From positions 1 through 48,656 of the forward strand of contig JAKTTS010000055.1 of the NCBI GenBank assembly GCA_030560485.1: a stretch of DNA of 48,656 bases. The letters run 5' to 3'. This DNA comes from Ascoidea tarda (nom. inval.). Taxonomy: Eukaryota; Ascomycota; Saccharomycetes; Ascoideales; Ascoideaceae. This document shows positions 29,839-39,899 of the stretch, in pieces. A program made the translations under genes and the position numbers. Under the pieces are notes generated by a model. The model searched no databases and was not told the origin of the DNA. It saw only the letters and a program-made list of their open reading frames with translations. Position 1 is the first letter of the stretch, and every line of letters begins with the position of its first letter.

Positions 29839-30452
29839 ATTGCAGGAATTTTTTTTTATATTCTATCATTCAATTCATCAAAACACTTCAACACATCTTT
29901 ATTCTTTTTACTTCTTTAGACTAGAATCTTTTATATTCATCACAAACTTTTTGCATTCAAATTTATATTTATCCCGTAAAATTTTTGTACCTCTAATCTA
30001 GTATACAACTTATGTATTTTTAGATTTTCATTGAACAGTAGAAAATAACTGAAGATTATTCAGAGATAAGTCAATAACTTGCGGAAAAAGGAACAGTGCC
30101 GAAACATCGAAACCGATCGGACCACACCGAATCATGTCAAAAATTTGGCTTGCAGTAAAAGTACACTTAAATGCATATATATACATTAAAGTACGTTTCG
30201 AACGTTGGAATTACCGAAATACCGAAATTGCATCTTCCAACCGGTCAAAATTAGGACACAAATTTGGGGCAACACAGAAAGTGGTTTATTTGATCCTCAC
30301 TCATACAAAAAAGGGCCTCTAGGCCATCAATTAATAGCTAACTGTTATCAATTGGCAATTTCTTAACCAAAACATAATCAATTTAATTTTGTCTTGTTTT
30401 CTTCCTTTGTTTTGGATTTGGCGGTTGTAAAACTTAGGGATTTATTTGGACA
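29839..30452. other. Intergenic spacer
   Basis: 3' flank of the mitochondrial BDH copy and promoter of the next gene. No gene or clear regulatory site recognised. Confidence 0.45.
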
Positions 30453-31910
30453 ATGGATTATGTTAATGCTGAAGATCAAAAAGATATAGGTGGGTTGTTC
30501 CTTATACAAAAATCCTTCAATATTATCATTGAACCTGAACTAAGAAAGAAATCAGACAATGATTTTGAGTGCTTGATGAATTTTTGTCGTGTTCTTCTTC
30601 ACAAACATCAGCCAAAGCTTCACACCATCTTATGGACTAATACTTTATTGTTTTTATTGAATGATCATTATTCTAAATCTAAAAGAAGAAGCCTGGTGAA
30701 ATATATACCAGAACTAATCGATTTTTTAAATCATTTTTTTCAGGAATTTAATCCAGATTTAGTTGATTTCGATGCTCAAAAAAGTCGTTTTTCACAGTTG
30801 GTGGAACATTATTTTAATTTCTGTTTACTTGATCAAAGCTATCGTGAACAGGTTTTTCAATCATTATCAAAAATTGCAATTAGCTTATATACATATCGAA
30901 GCAAATCTCTAAATCCTATATTTGCTGAAATTTATATTAGAGCTTTTAAATTATGTGATTATAAGCTATGTTCAACTTTAACCTCATTTTTATTATCAAA
31001 TGATGAGATTGAAAATGTCAGGTTGGGTCTCAAAAAAATTAAAGAATCTTCAAGCTCGGATAGTCCACTATCATATCAAATTTCCGAAAAGGATTTAAGG
31101 AAAATTTTTTATTATGCTGCATTAAATGAATTCCAATTATCAAATTTCGAAAATTCTAATCATTTTGCACTTATTTATATAAAACTAAACAATTTAGTTC
31201 AAATTCAGATTAAAAATGAACATTTTATGGCTGTTTACATTATAAATAATTTTCTATTGTCAAAAAATTTTGATTCTTTAGTTTTGAGTTTAAATGAAAA
31301 AGAGTATCCTAGAAACTCATTTCAATATCATTTATCAATTTTGATCAAAGAAGATAACACTCAAAGGTTACTTGAAAAGATCCAGACCAGAAGCCCAAAC
31401 ATAACTATTGAAGTTATATTAAAGGCAATTATCATTTTAGTATGCCAAAAAAATTTTCTTTATTTTGTTAATTTGATTAATTTACCTGAAATTTTTAATA
31501 TTTTAAAGCAAAATGGAAATTATAACTTAATTATTTCAGAAACATTATTCAAAAAGTTTTTAATTGAAACATTGAGATTTAATTTATCATTGTTTAAGAA
31601 ATTAACTATTGATCAATTCATAAATTTATTTGCTCAGGTATTTGGTGTTCATACCTCAACACTTGTTACACATTTACTAACAGTGTGCTACCCAAATGAA
31701 AGTTTGATTAAAAATCGTAGCAAAAAAACTTTTAACAATGATATTGTGAAGTGTTTATTTATCAAATATTTGGAAGATATTAAAAATTACTGCAATATAT
31801 CTATAACTATTGAGTCTGATGCAGTTGAAAATCAGACCTATATTCACTTGCTACAAAATTCAAAGCTGATCCAGAATCTATTGGTTAAAAATAATATAAT
31901 CAAGTCCTAA
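30453..31910 (+). CDS. Unrecognised helical protein, 485 residues
   Basis: A single ORF from ATG 30453. The protein is rich in Leu, Ile, Phe, Asn and Lys, predicted almost wholly helical, with no membrane segment, signal peptide or zinc motif. The centre (IYIRAFKLCDYKLCSTLTSF and FYYAALNEFQLSNFENSN, about 160-245) has TPR-like paired helices as found in subunits of PCI complexes (COP9 signalosome, proteasome lid, eIF3). COP9 subunit 3 is one possibility, but I see no decisive motif and the C terminus is not a clear winged helix. Next to it, tail to tail, lies the epimerase gene; no functional link is evident. Confidence 0.75.
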   Translation: MDYVNAEDQKDIGGLFLIQKSFNIIIEPELRKKSDNDFECLMNFCRVLLHKHQPKLHTILWTNTLLFLLNDHYSKSKRRSLVKYIPELIDFLNHFFQEFNPDLVDFDAQKSRFSQLVEHYFNFCLLDQSYREQVFQSLSKIAISLYTYRSKSLNPIFAEIYIRAFKLCDYKLCSTLTSFLLSNDEIENVRLGLKKIKESSSSDSPLSYQISEKDLRKIFYYAALNEFQLSNFENSNHFALIYIKLNNLVQIQIKNEHFMAVYIINNFLLSKNFDSLVLSLNEKEYPRNSFQYHLSILIKEDNTQRLLEKIQTRSPNITIEVILKAIIILVCQKNFLYFVNLINLPEIFNILKQNGNYNLIISETLFKKFLIETLRFNLSLFKKLTIDQFINLFAQVFGVHTSTLVTHLLTVCYPNESLIKNRSKKTFNNDIVKCLFIKYLEDIKNYCNISITIESDAVENQTYIHLLQNSKLIQNLLVKNNIIKS

Positions 31911-32168
31911 AGTAGTAGTTAATTAAGTTTTGCTTCAGATTTGATTGGAATAATTAGCTATATCTAATGCATTGGTATATTCATGGTCTTAATAAATAAA
32001 TAAAAGGAAAAAATAAGAAAAAATCATTTAAACTACAAGATTGAATTTTTGAATAGACACAGATTGTGATATCATTCTGTTGTTATCCTATTTTTTTATA
32101 TTTTTATTATATAAAAAGAATCTTTGAAATAGTAAAAACGCATGTTAACTATCACAATACTAAATAAA

Positions 32169-33068
32169 TTAAACAGATTGTAGAGTCAATGGCTCGTTTC
32201 TTTTGATAATTTGACTTGCAGACCAGGTATCCCCTGGATTTAATGTAACAAATTTTTTAACATAACCAGGTTCAATACAAACCATTTTTTTAAAACCATC
32301 TTTGGGTTCAAAATCAGCAATATTTGAAGATTTATCAACCCAAGGATTCCAAACAACAACGTCAGGCAAATTTTCTCTTTGAATCGAGTGAACGACTTTA
32401 CCCAATTCAATGACTTGCACCATTCTTTCTTCTGGGATTTGATTGTAGATTCTATCAAGTTCTTCAATAAATGTTATAGCTGGAGCTTTTTCTTCGTAGT
32501 GTTCATTTAGTAATTGGTCAAAACAATTTTCCCCTGCTAAATTGGACACCAAAGTATCTTCAATATCATTGACTTGTAAATAATTATGAAATAACCAATT
32601 GAAATCCCAAAAGTAATCGTTGTTATTTATAACATCAATTGATGTTTTTAAGTATGTGTGATGTAAAGCAACTGTTAAGATCAAAGTAAAATCAATGCCT
32701 TTGTTCGAGCCCCAACCTGAATATAGCTTTTCGTCAACGTTTTCAGGTCCTAAACCAAATTGAACAGTTGGAGGATCCTGCTGAGTTTGACCTAAAAACT
32801 CCCAAGTTGAATTTCTTGCAAAACCATGTTGAGGCAAATCTTTGAAGTCATCAGAGTTATTTTTTCCAAACACAGGGAACACCAATGGAATACCACCTCT
32901 GACAGGCTTTGAACCATCTAGTTTTGCTGCCTTACTCAACCATAATTGTTCGATATTTTGTGATTTCCATGAATAGACAGTTGCTCCATACAATAGTATT
33001 TTACAAGATGTGTTTGGATCATCGGAGAGAGATAAAGTAACCTCAGTCTCAGTAAGTTGAACAGGCAT
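32169..33068 (-). CDS. Glucose-6-phosphate 1-epimerase (hexose-6-phosphate mutarotase)
   Basis: Aldose-1-epimerase family, subgroup of S. cerevisiae YMR099C, which interconverts the alpha and beta anomers of hexose 6-phosphates. 299 residues against about 297 in yeast. The alignment is strong throughout: ILLYGATVYSWKS, EQLWLSKAAKLDGSKPVRGG, PLVFPVFGKN, LPQHGFARNSTWEFLGQT (catalytic His and phosphate-binding Arg), FNWLFHNYL (second His), DVVVWNPWVDKS and the C-terminal MVCIEPGYV with the catalytic Glu. All catalytic residues appear present. Start ATG 33068 gives MPVQLTETEV, matching the yeast N terminus. It shares a 356-bp divergent promoter with the adenine deaminase gene. Confidence 0.96.
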   Translation of the reverse strand: MPVQLTETEVTLSLSDDPNTSCKILLYGATVYSWKSQNIEQLWLSKAAKLDGSKPVRGGIPLVFPVFGKNNSDDFKDLPQHGFARNSTWEFLGQTQQDPPTVQFGLGPENVDEKLYSGWGSNKGIDFTLILTVALHHTYLKTSIDVINNNDYFWDFNWLFHNYLQVNDIEDTLVSNLAGENCFDQLLNEHYEEKAPAITFIEELDRIYNQIPEERMVQVIELGKVVHSIQRENLPDVVVWNPWVDKSSNIADFEPKDGFKKMVCIEPGYVKKFVTLNPGDTWSASQIIKRNEPLTLQSV

Positions 33069-33424
33069 TCTGGAGAAAAATAGACCAAGTATATCTAGAG
33101 GTGCGTTGAAAGCTTGTTGTATCTAGAGGTGAGTCGTTTGCAAGATATATGTATATATATATATATATATAAATTATCGGTAGCAACCCAGTTGTTAAGA
33201 AAGAATTCATTCTCCAAAAGGGACGAAAAGGCGAGAATAATAGATACAGCAGTTCCACATTGCTGGATCTTCCAACACACCGGGATCTGCAGGATCCTCT
33301 TTGATGGAATTTTGCATTCCTCTAGCACAAATTCAGTTTATTCTCCTTCTTTTCCTTTCAATGAACAAATTGCTCTAAGGATTGTAAATTAAATTATATA
33401 TTAAGCTACACACCAGAAACCATT
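33069..33424. promoter_or_regulatory. Divergent promoter of epimerase and adenine deaminase genes
   Basis: 356 bp between two starts. It contains an (AT)n tract at about 33147-33172 that could act as a TATA or nucleosome-free element. No specific factor site recognised. Confidence 0.45.
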
Positions 33425-34591
33425 ATGTCTGAAGCAATAACCATGGAAAATTTTTTACGTGAATTGCCAAAGTGCGAACACCATTGCCATCTAGAAGGAA
33501 CTTTGACAACAGAATTGTTATTTAAGTTGGCTAAGAAAAATCATATTGGGCTACCTGATGACTACCCGAAGACCCCAGAGGAATTGAATGAAAAGTATAG
33601 AAAGGTATACACTGATTTGGATGAGTTTTTAAAGTATTATTATACTGGAATGGATGTTCTAATCACCGCAACAGATTTCTACCAGCTTACTTGGGAATTG
33701 TTTTTAAAAATTAACACACAAAATGTTCAACACATTGAAATCTTTTTTGATCCTCAAGGTCACTTATCAAGAAATATTGGATTTGATATTTTTATGTTGG
33801 GTATCAGCAGAGCATGTGAAAAAGCGTTTAACGAACTTGGGATTTCATCAAAATTGATTATGTGTTTTTTAAGAGACTTTTCGAAGGAAGATGCATTTAG
33901 AGCAATTGAGCTATCACGACCATATTTTCAAAAGGATTTGATTCATGGAATAGGATTAGACTCCTCTTCTGAGTCAGAGTTTCCCCCATATTTGTTTAGA
34001 GAATGCTACGAAGAAATTAAAAAATCGTTTCCCAAAGTTGGATTAACTGCTCACGGTGGTGAAGAGCTAGGACCCGAATCTATTATTGACTGCATTAGAT
34101 ATTTGAAAGTCACTAGAATTGATCATGGTATCAATGCCTACAAAAATTTGGATTTGTTGAAAAAGCTATCAAGAGACAAAATCATGCTAACGATTTGTCC
34201 TATCTCTGAATTTAAAGTGCAAGATATCACTGATTATAGGCAATTGCATTTGGAAAAGTACCTTCAATACAATGTGCCATTTAGTATCAACTCAGATGAT
34301 CCTGTTTATTTTGGTGGGTATATATTGGAAAACTATCTTAAAATTCAAGAATCTTATAACTGGGATGTGGCGACGTGGTGCAAGATTGCTAGAAATTCGA
34401 TTAACTGTTCATGGATATCAGATGAGCGAAAAAATGAGTTGCTAGTTAATGTTAATAAGGTCTACATCAAATATAAAAGCATTGCTTCCGGATCAAAAGA
34501 GAGGGAATCAGTTACAGCTGCCTTTGTCAAGTTAATGTTGTTTTGTCTTTTCTTGATTTTCTTTTTCTACAAATTTATTTTGAATCAATAA
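33425..34591 (+). CDS. AAH1: Adenine deaminase with extra C-terminal hydrophobic tail
   Basis: Adenosine/adenine deaminase superfamily, fungal Aah1 group (adenine to hypoxanthine). Metal and catalytic motifs are present: HCHLEG (in LPKCEHHCHLEG, about 14-25), LTAHGGEE (catalytic Glu; the usual second residue after His is Ala, here Gly), VTRIDHG and NSDDP. Up to KVYIKYKS (about 358) the length fits Aah1 (~350 residues). About 30 residues follow: a short polar linker, then a ~19-residue segment of Val, Leu, Phe and Ile (VKLMLFCLFLIFFFYKFIL) ending at the C terminus, which is the layout of a tail anchor. Aah1 is otherwise soluble. A broken tandem copy follows. Substrate (adenine rather than adenosine) is inferred from group. 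Confidence 0.9.
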   Translation: MSEAITMENFLRELPKCEHHCHLEGTLTTELLFKLAKKNHIGLPDDYPKTPEELNEKYRKVYTDLDEFLKYYYTGMDVLITATDFYQLTWELFLKINTQNVQHIEIFFDPQGHLSRNIGFDIFMLGISRACEKAFNELGISSKLIMCFLRDFSKEDAFRAIELSRPYFQKDLIHGIGLDSSSESEFPPYLFRECYEEIKKSFPKVGLTAHGGEELGPESIIDCIRYLKVTRIDHGINAYKNLDLLKKLSRDKIMLTICPISEFKVQDITDYRQLHLEKYLQYNVPFSINSDDPVYFGGYILENYLKIQESYNWDVATWCKIARNSINCSWISDERKNELLVNVNKVYIKYKSIASGSKERESVTAAFVKLMLFCLFLIFFFYKFILNQ

Positions 34592-34947
34592 CCAAATAAA
34601 GCTAAATCACTCTTTCTTCAAACCATTTTTTTTAAAGCTTAAATACCAAATACATGCATATAACTGCATGCCAGCACAATTTGTAATGTAGTTTATAACG
34701 CATCTGTATGTATGTACTCTACTGATACACGCGCCTCGGAACAACAGTCTATTGGACAAAAGTACTTCTAAATTTGTCATCATGTATCTTAAATAGTCAA
34801 GAAAAATAAGAAAATTATTTTTTATATCTGAAGGTTCTTTGAAAGGTTAACAGTTTGGTCTGAGTTTCAGGTATTTATATCTTGGATCTCCTTTTTTTAA
34901 TTGCTGTTTATCTCATTTACTTCCTTTTCTAAGTGGTTTTATTTGTA
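34592..34947. other. Spacer between the adenine deaminase copies
   Basis: 356 bp, AT-rich. It holds the 3' flank of AAH1 and the former promoter of the pseudogene. Nothing else seen. Confidence 0.4.
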
Positions 34948-36056
34948 ATGTTACACTCATCCCAAATGACAATGAACAATCTGATTGTCCCAATTGTGTT
35001 GGATTTCCTTAGAGAGCTTCCAAAATGTGAACACTATTGTCATTTAGAGGGGGACTGTATCTCCATTATTACTATTCAAACTAGCTAAAAAAAATAGTGT
35101 GAAGTTGCCAGATGAATTTCCTGATACACCAGAAAAATTATTATTGAAATATGACGATTTTGAAAATTTGGATGATTTCTTAAAATATTACTACATCGGA
35201 ATGAACGTTTTAATTACTAAAGACGATTTTTTTGAACCAGCATGAGACTATCTCTTAACAGCCAAAAACTAGGGTGTTCATCATCTGGAATTATTTTTCG
35301 ATCCTCAAGGTCATTTGATAAGGTTTATTCATATTTCTTTTGATACGATTATCAATGGATTTACAAAGGCCTTTTTAAAAGCAAAAAGTGAGCTAGAAAT
35401 TTCAACAAAACTAACAATGTGTATTTTGAGACATCTTCCACTTGATAGCTGTTTTGAAACAATCAATCTATCCAAAAAATATTTTGAAAATGGTTTAATC
35501 CATGGATTTGGTTTGGATTCTTTTGAAAAACCCTTTCCTCCCAGTTTATTTAAAAAATGTTATAGTGAAATTTCACAAAACTTTCCCAATTTTGGTCTAA
35601 CTGCTCATGCTGGTGAAGAAGGTGGTCCGGATTTTTTTGTGGACCCGATAAATGAATTGAAAGTTACAAGAATTGACCATGAAGTGAATTCAATCAACGA
35701 TCTAAATTTGATCAACTATTTATCAAAAAATCAAATATTACTAACAGTCTGTCCAATTTCAAATTTGAAATTGCAAGTAATCAAAAATTTAGATCAGTTA
35801 CCATTAAATGAATTTTTAAAATACAATGTGCCATTTAGCATCAATTCTAATGACCCTGCATATTTCAATTCCTATGTATATATTAGATAACTACACTCAA
35901 GTTCAAAAGGCTTTTAGTTGGAATATTGAAACTTAGTGTAAAGTAGCAAACAATAGGATCAATAGTTCCTGGATAACTGACAAAGAACAAGAAGGATTAT
36001 TACTCAAAGTTGATCGGGTTTATTATGAATACAAATATCTCATAAACAAACATTAG
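34948..36056 (+). pseudogene. Decayed tandem copy of adenine deaminase
   Basis: Matches the neighbouring AAH1 along nearly its whole length (LRELPKCEHYCHLEG, FLKYYYIGMNVLIT, FFDPQGHL, ISTKLTMCILRH, LTAHAGEE, NVPFSINSNDPAYF). It is interrupted: a frameshift right after HLEG (about 35050), stop codons near 35243 and 35270, a frameshift near 35880 and a stop near 35936 where the functional copy has Trp. The longest intact frame is 35315-35890. The first metal-binding His is also lost (EHYCH). It keeps Ala in LTAHAGEE where the intact copy has Gly, and ends without the hydrophobic tail. So it is a duplicate that lost function after the copies had diverged. Confidence 0.9.
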
Positions 36057-36186
36057 ATGAGACACAAATTGATTATAGAAGCACACTAAAAGCCACACAA
36101 ATTTAAAAAATTAAATTCCATTACCAATTGACAAAATCTTCAATTAAAAATCATTACAGCAAGTATATAGTTATTAATCGGATTAT

Positions 36187-38421
36187 TCAACTACCAAATA
36201 AACTCTTAACTCTTTTTACATTTTGAGTGGGACCAATTTCATGCTTTTCCTTTTTACTTTTAGTCAATCGTACTGACAAATCTTTATCATTTGAGTCTAC
36301 TGTGATGACATCAATATTTTTAATGGACTCAGTTTCAGCGCTTTCATTATTTTCCATTAATTTGTTTACAAACGATAATTTACGTTTTTTGGCCTGCGAG
36401 TCATTATCATTCCAGCTTATCTCATCATCACTATTAAAAAAGGTAGTCTTAGAATGTTCTATTTCATGATTGAGATTTATTTCTGCTGTTTTGTTGAATT
36501 CTGCATCAATTAATTGATTAGTTGATTTTAATTTAAAAATAGAAACATTATTAGTTCCAACTATTTTTCCAGCATTTGTTCTATTTGAGTCATCTTCAGA
36601 ATCACTATCCTCAAATCTGCTTTTCTTGTTCTTTTGATTATATGGTTTATTAAAGCTAGTTTGAGTTTCAACGATTTTTTGCTCGTGAGTAAAACCATTA
36701 TAGTCATTATTGTGTAATATCTTATCATCAAGACTAGTTTTCACTTTATGATCATGTTCAGCAGAAGTTTTCTTGCCACTGTGTTCATGTTCATATTCAT
36801 ATTCATATTCATTATTTTGATTTTGATTTTGATTTTCAGTGTAGTTTTGGTTATCATTAGGAAAAAACAAATAATCTTCTTCTTTTATAGGTGTTTCCTT
36901 TTTGCTTTCAAAATCCAATTCAATCTCGTTTTCAGATCTATAGCTTGTTGGTTGATACACTTTAATTTTTGTCTTTTTCCTTTTAAGACTTTTATTGTTA
37001 TTCAATTTGAATTTCTTGACTGTAGTTGAATTATCGATGACTTTGCCGTCATCTGAAGTGATTTGAATAAATTTGATGTGAACTAAGTTATTAAACAAGT
37101 TACAATCGAATAAGATAGGGTCGCCAGGGTTGTCAAAGAATGCTTCAAAGCAAATATCGTCTTCTACTAAAATATTGTTGTGATCATTATTGATGTAGTT
37201 GTTTTGATCATCAGTACTGTTGATTTTATCACTATTTGTAGATTGATCTTTATTGGGGATAATGCTTAAAGTGGAAGAATAAGAAGAGATTAAATTTATA
37301 AAATTTCTGAAATCTTTTAGATTGAAATTTAAATTTAATTGGTCATTTGAATTATATTTGGACAAATGGTAGTTAAAGAGATCATCGATTTGAATTGAGA
37401 TTGACAAGTTCATGGAATTCTTCAAAAAATAGTTTCTATCGTTTTTAATAGATTTTGTAAAGCCGATCAATATCAAGCTGTTAAGTTTTTTGTTGATTAG
37501 CAATTGAAAATCTTCTGTTTGATTGGGATTCATGTCTAAGAATGATTTTATAATGAAAATGGGTATTACTAAGTAATTGATATTCTCGTTGTTGGCTTTC
37601 TTCTCAATTTGAAGATAGTATTCATTTATATCTTCGTTTTGTTGATTCTCTATTTCCTTGTCAATAATGTTGTCATTTGGGTTTTCAGTATTGGTAATAT
37701 CTTCTGGACCAAATTCTTTTGAGTTGTTTTCAGATAAAATGATATTGTTGGAAACTCTTAAAAACCTTTCTCTATATATTTTTGATATGTTGATGGAAGT
37801 ATTTATGACTGTAAATGGTTGGTAAAATAAGGAGAATTGTTTTTTAATTTTTTTATTGGATATAAATTCAATCAATAGTTTAAATTTATGAAAATCCGGA
37901 CAGCTTTTATTGCAATTAAGACTTAATATCAAAGTGTTTTCATGAGAGGATTTTGAAACAGTGATGGAATTATTGAAATGAATTGGCTTTTGAAAGCCAC
38001 TAATGTTGTTTGTGGTATTATGATTAGTATTAGAACCACCATCTGAATGAAGTTTATTGTTATAATTGATATTATTGTTTGAGAATTTTGTGGAGTTTTC
38101 ATTGATAAATTTGAATAAAGTCGATAAATATTTTGAAGATATTATGAAGTTAAACGTTGAGTTGTAGGGCTTTTGTGAATCATAGTTGAAGCCTTCTTTT
38201 AGAATGGTATCTTTTGAATAGATAAATTTATAAATTTGAAAAAACTTTCTATTGAATTTAATTTCACCAATTGATGTTTTGCTTGAGTTTATTGCAGACA
38301 AAAGCAAAGACTGTGAGGATACTTGGAATTTGATATAATCTGAAAGAGAGGCAAGTGAGTTTACAGATTTGGCAAAAAACTGTTTTGATTGGGAGTCATT
38401 GAGAATAGCTGAAAAAGACAT
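36187..38421 (-). CDS. DDC1: Rad9/Ddc1-type checkpoint clamp subunit
   Basis: Subunit of the 9-1-1 clamp, a PCNA-like ring loaded at DNA damage that activates the Mec1/ATR kinase. Predicted 744 residues. The N terminus MSFSAILNDSQSKQFF, then LASLSDYIKFQ and LSAINSSKTSIGEIKF, matches the Rad9 domain (two PCNA-like folds to about residue 400). After about 460 the chain is acidic, Ser/Asn/Glu-rich and disordered, with many S/T sites of the kind phosphorylated in Ddc1 tails. It includes a low-complexity NQNQNQNN-EYEYEYEHEH run. The start ATG 38421 is chosen because the frame upstream has only non-ATG codons. It shares a 342-bp promoter with the complex I gene. Confidence 0.88.
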   Translation of the reverse strand: MSFSAILNDSQSKQFFAKSVNSLASLSDYIKFQVSSQSLLLSAINSSKTSIGEIKFNRKFFQIYKFIYSKDTILKEGFNYDSQKPYNSTFNFIISSKYLSTLFKFINENSTKFSNNNINYNNKLHSDGGSNTNHNTTNNISGFQKPIHFNNSITVSKSSHENTLILSLNCNKSCPDFHKFKLLIEFISNKKIKKQFSLFYQPFTVINTSINISKIYRERFLRVSNNIILSENNSKEFGPEDITNTENPNDNIIDKEIENQQNEDINEYYLQIEKKANNENINYLVIPIFIIKSFLDMNPNQTEDFQLLINKKLNSLILIGFTKSIKNDRNYFLKNSMNLSISIQIDDLFNYHLSKYNSNDQLNLNFNLKDFRNFINLISSYSSTLSIIPNKDQSTNSDKINSTDDQNNYINNDHNNILVEDDICFEAFFDNPGDPILFDCNLFNNLVHIKFIQITSDDGKVIDNSTTVKKFKLNNNKSLKRKKTKIKVYQPTSYRSENEIELDFESKKETPIKEEDYLFFPNDNQNYTENQNQNQNNEYEYEYEHEHSGKKTSAEHDHKVKTSLDDKILHNNDYNGFTHEQKIVETQTSFNKPYNQKNKKSRFEDSDSEDDSNRTNAGKIVGTNNVSIFKLKSTNQLIDAEFNKTAEINLNHEIEHSKTTFFNSDDEISWNDNDSQAKKRKLSFVNKLMENNESAETESIKNIDVITVDSNDKDLSVRLTKSKKEKHEIGPTQNVKRVKSLFGS
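36786..36838. repeat. Hexanucleotide repeats inside DDC1
   Basis: Tandem TTCATA-type units followed by TTTTGA-type units. On the minus strand they encode alternating Asn-Gln and then Glu-Tyr/Glu-His pairs in the disordered tail of DDC1. Confidence 0.8.
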
Positions 38422-38763
38422 ATTGCATTGTGATTTATCAATTTCAATAACTGGGGATAAATCTAACTGATAAATTTGGAATGAATCAAATTGGATTTCA
38501 TGATGAGAAACAAAAAAAAAGTCCAAACATGAGGATTGAATGCATGAGCACATACAACTACGTTGAAATGCAGAGAGAAGTATCTTTTTTTGCAAAAAGT
38601 TCTCATGTGACCACGATACTAGTAAAACAATATTTCGCGGGCTGTGATTGGTAAGAAAGCATTAACACAACAGCCTGAACAGAATATTGAATTCAACAGA
38701 AAGATAATCTTTGATATCTGTCAAACCGATTTAATTTAATATTGGTAATATATAATATTCAAA
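38422..38763. promoter_or_regulatory. Divergent promoter of DDC1 and NUZM
   Basis: 342 bp between the two starts. It contains TTTCGCG (38632-38638), the reverse of the SBF (Swi4/Swi6) cell-cycle box CGCGAAA, suited to a checkpoint gene. An ATTGG (38647-38651) is an inverted CCAAT box for the HAP complex, suited to a respiratory gene. The two lie about 10 bp apart. Confidence 0.45.
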
Positions 38764-39339
38764 ATGTCTGGAGGTCCTGTTCCCATTTGGAAGAAATATA
38801 CCACTGGCTCCACCGGTATTTGGGAGAAGATTAGAAGATTATTGGTTTTGGTTCCAAATCGTTCCTCAGGTAATCCACTTGTCCCACTATATAGAGTTCC
38901 ACCACCAGGGTCTCAACCAAAGGCCAAAGATTACACAGATCCATTCACTATACCTGCTGGTAATATAATCAAAAATCAATACTACAAGAGAGATCACAGA
39001 AGAAACTATCCAAGAGTTTCATCATTTGACCAAAACAAGATTTCTGGTTTATTAAAGTTGGGCACCGAAGCCAGTCCAAGAGTATCAATTGGCGATAAAG
39101 GACACCAGGAGCTATTGCCATTCAAAACACCAGGAAGTGAACTAACTTATTTATCTGAAACATTGTCCAATGTACCAGAAAGTGTAATCAAAGGGCAAGT
39201 GCTTGGTGTTAACGGCGAAGCTATTATTGCTCCCAATTTAAATAAAGGCAAAAAATGGGTCATTTTAACAGAAGCTCAGTCTGGGATGTTTTCTTCAGAG
39301 TACCCATGTAGATTATTCAATCAAGTGCCAAACGCCTAG
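38764..39339 (+). CDS. NADH:ubiquinone oxidoreductase 21.3 kDa subunit (NUZM / NDUFA7-like)
   Basis: Accessory subunit of mitochondrial respiratory complex I, known as 21.3 kDa subunit in Neurospora and NUZM in Yarrowia, related to mammalian B14.5a. 191 residues. Matching pieces: IWKKYTTGSTGIWEKIRRLL, VPNRSSGNPLVPLYRVPPPG, DPFTIPAGNI, YYKRDHRRNYPR and TEASPRVSIG. There is no cleavable presequence, as usual for this subunit. Its presence implies a complex I and excludes Saccharomycetaceae as the source. Divergent from DDC1. Confidence 0.92.
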   Translation: MSGGPVPIWKKYTTGSTGIWEKIRRLLVLVPNRSSGNPLVPLYRVPPPGSQPKAKDYTDPFTIPAGNIIKNQYYKRDHRRNYPRVSSFDQNKISGLLKLGTEASPRVSIGDKGHQELLPFKTPGSELTYLSETLSNVPESVIKGQVLGVNGEAIIAPNLNKGKKWVILTEAQSGMFSSEYPCRLFNQVPNA

Positions 39340-39899
39340 TTTAATTCTCACAAGTATTATGGTACTATACAATACATATTCTATCGCTACATCTCAATTT
39401 TAATACTATGTTGATTTTATTTATTATTGACTGGTGGTGGAAGCTGCGACATCAAACCAAGAGTGTTTGGAGCGATTTCCAACGAACCGGTGTTGTTACA
39501 TCATATTTCAGTTAGTCCTGAATCACTTTCGAGTTCCTGTCAATTTCCCTCAATTCCATATATCTACATATTCAATTAGCCATCTCCAGCCCATCTCCAC
39601 GACTCGCCCCTTGCCGTAGAAGCAGCAGATGAGGAAACAGCTCTCTCTGTTTTGCACCTTCAGAAAAATTCTTTTTCTGCTCGAAGCCAGCCGAACGCTG
39701 ATTGGCCCCGCGCGCTCTTCTAGATCTTTCTCCCATGTGCATTGATTGCGAAAATTAGCCAGGACACATATTTAAACCATCTCAGCACTGCTTCTTTTCT
39801 GTTTCAACCAACAAACAATCCCTTTGATTTAATTCCAATCACTCAAACCTCTTTTGACTACTTCTCGTACTCTCTCCAATATAGTTTAATCTGATAACA
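39340..39899. promoter_or_regulatory. SBA1 upstream region
   Basis: Relatively GC-rich at 39600-39760. It holds an ATTGG (inverted CCAAT) at 39701 and an imperfect heat-shock element TTCtaGATctTTC (39718-39730; GAA is GAT). Sba1 is an Hsp90 co-chaperone, so Hsf1 control would make sense, but the site is not perfect. Confidence 0.4.
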
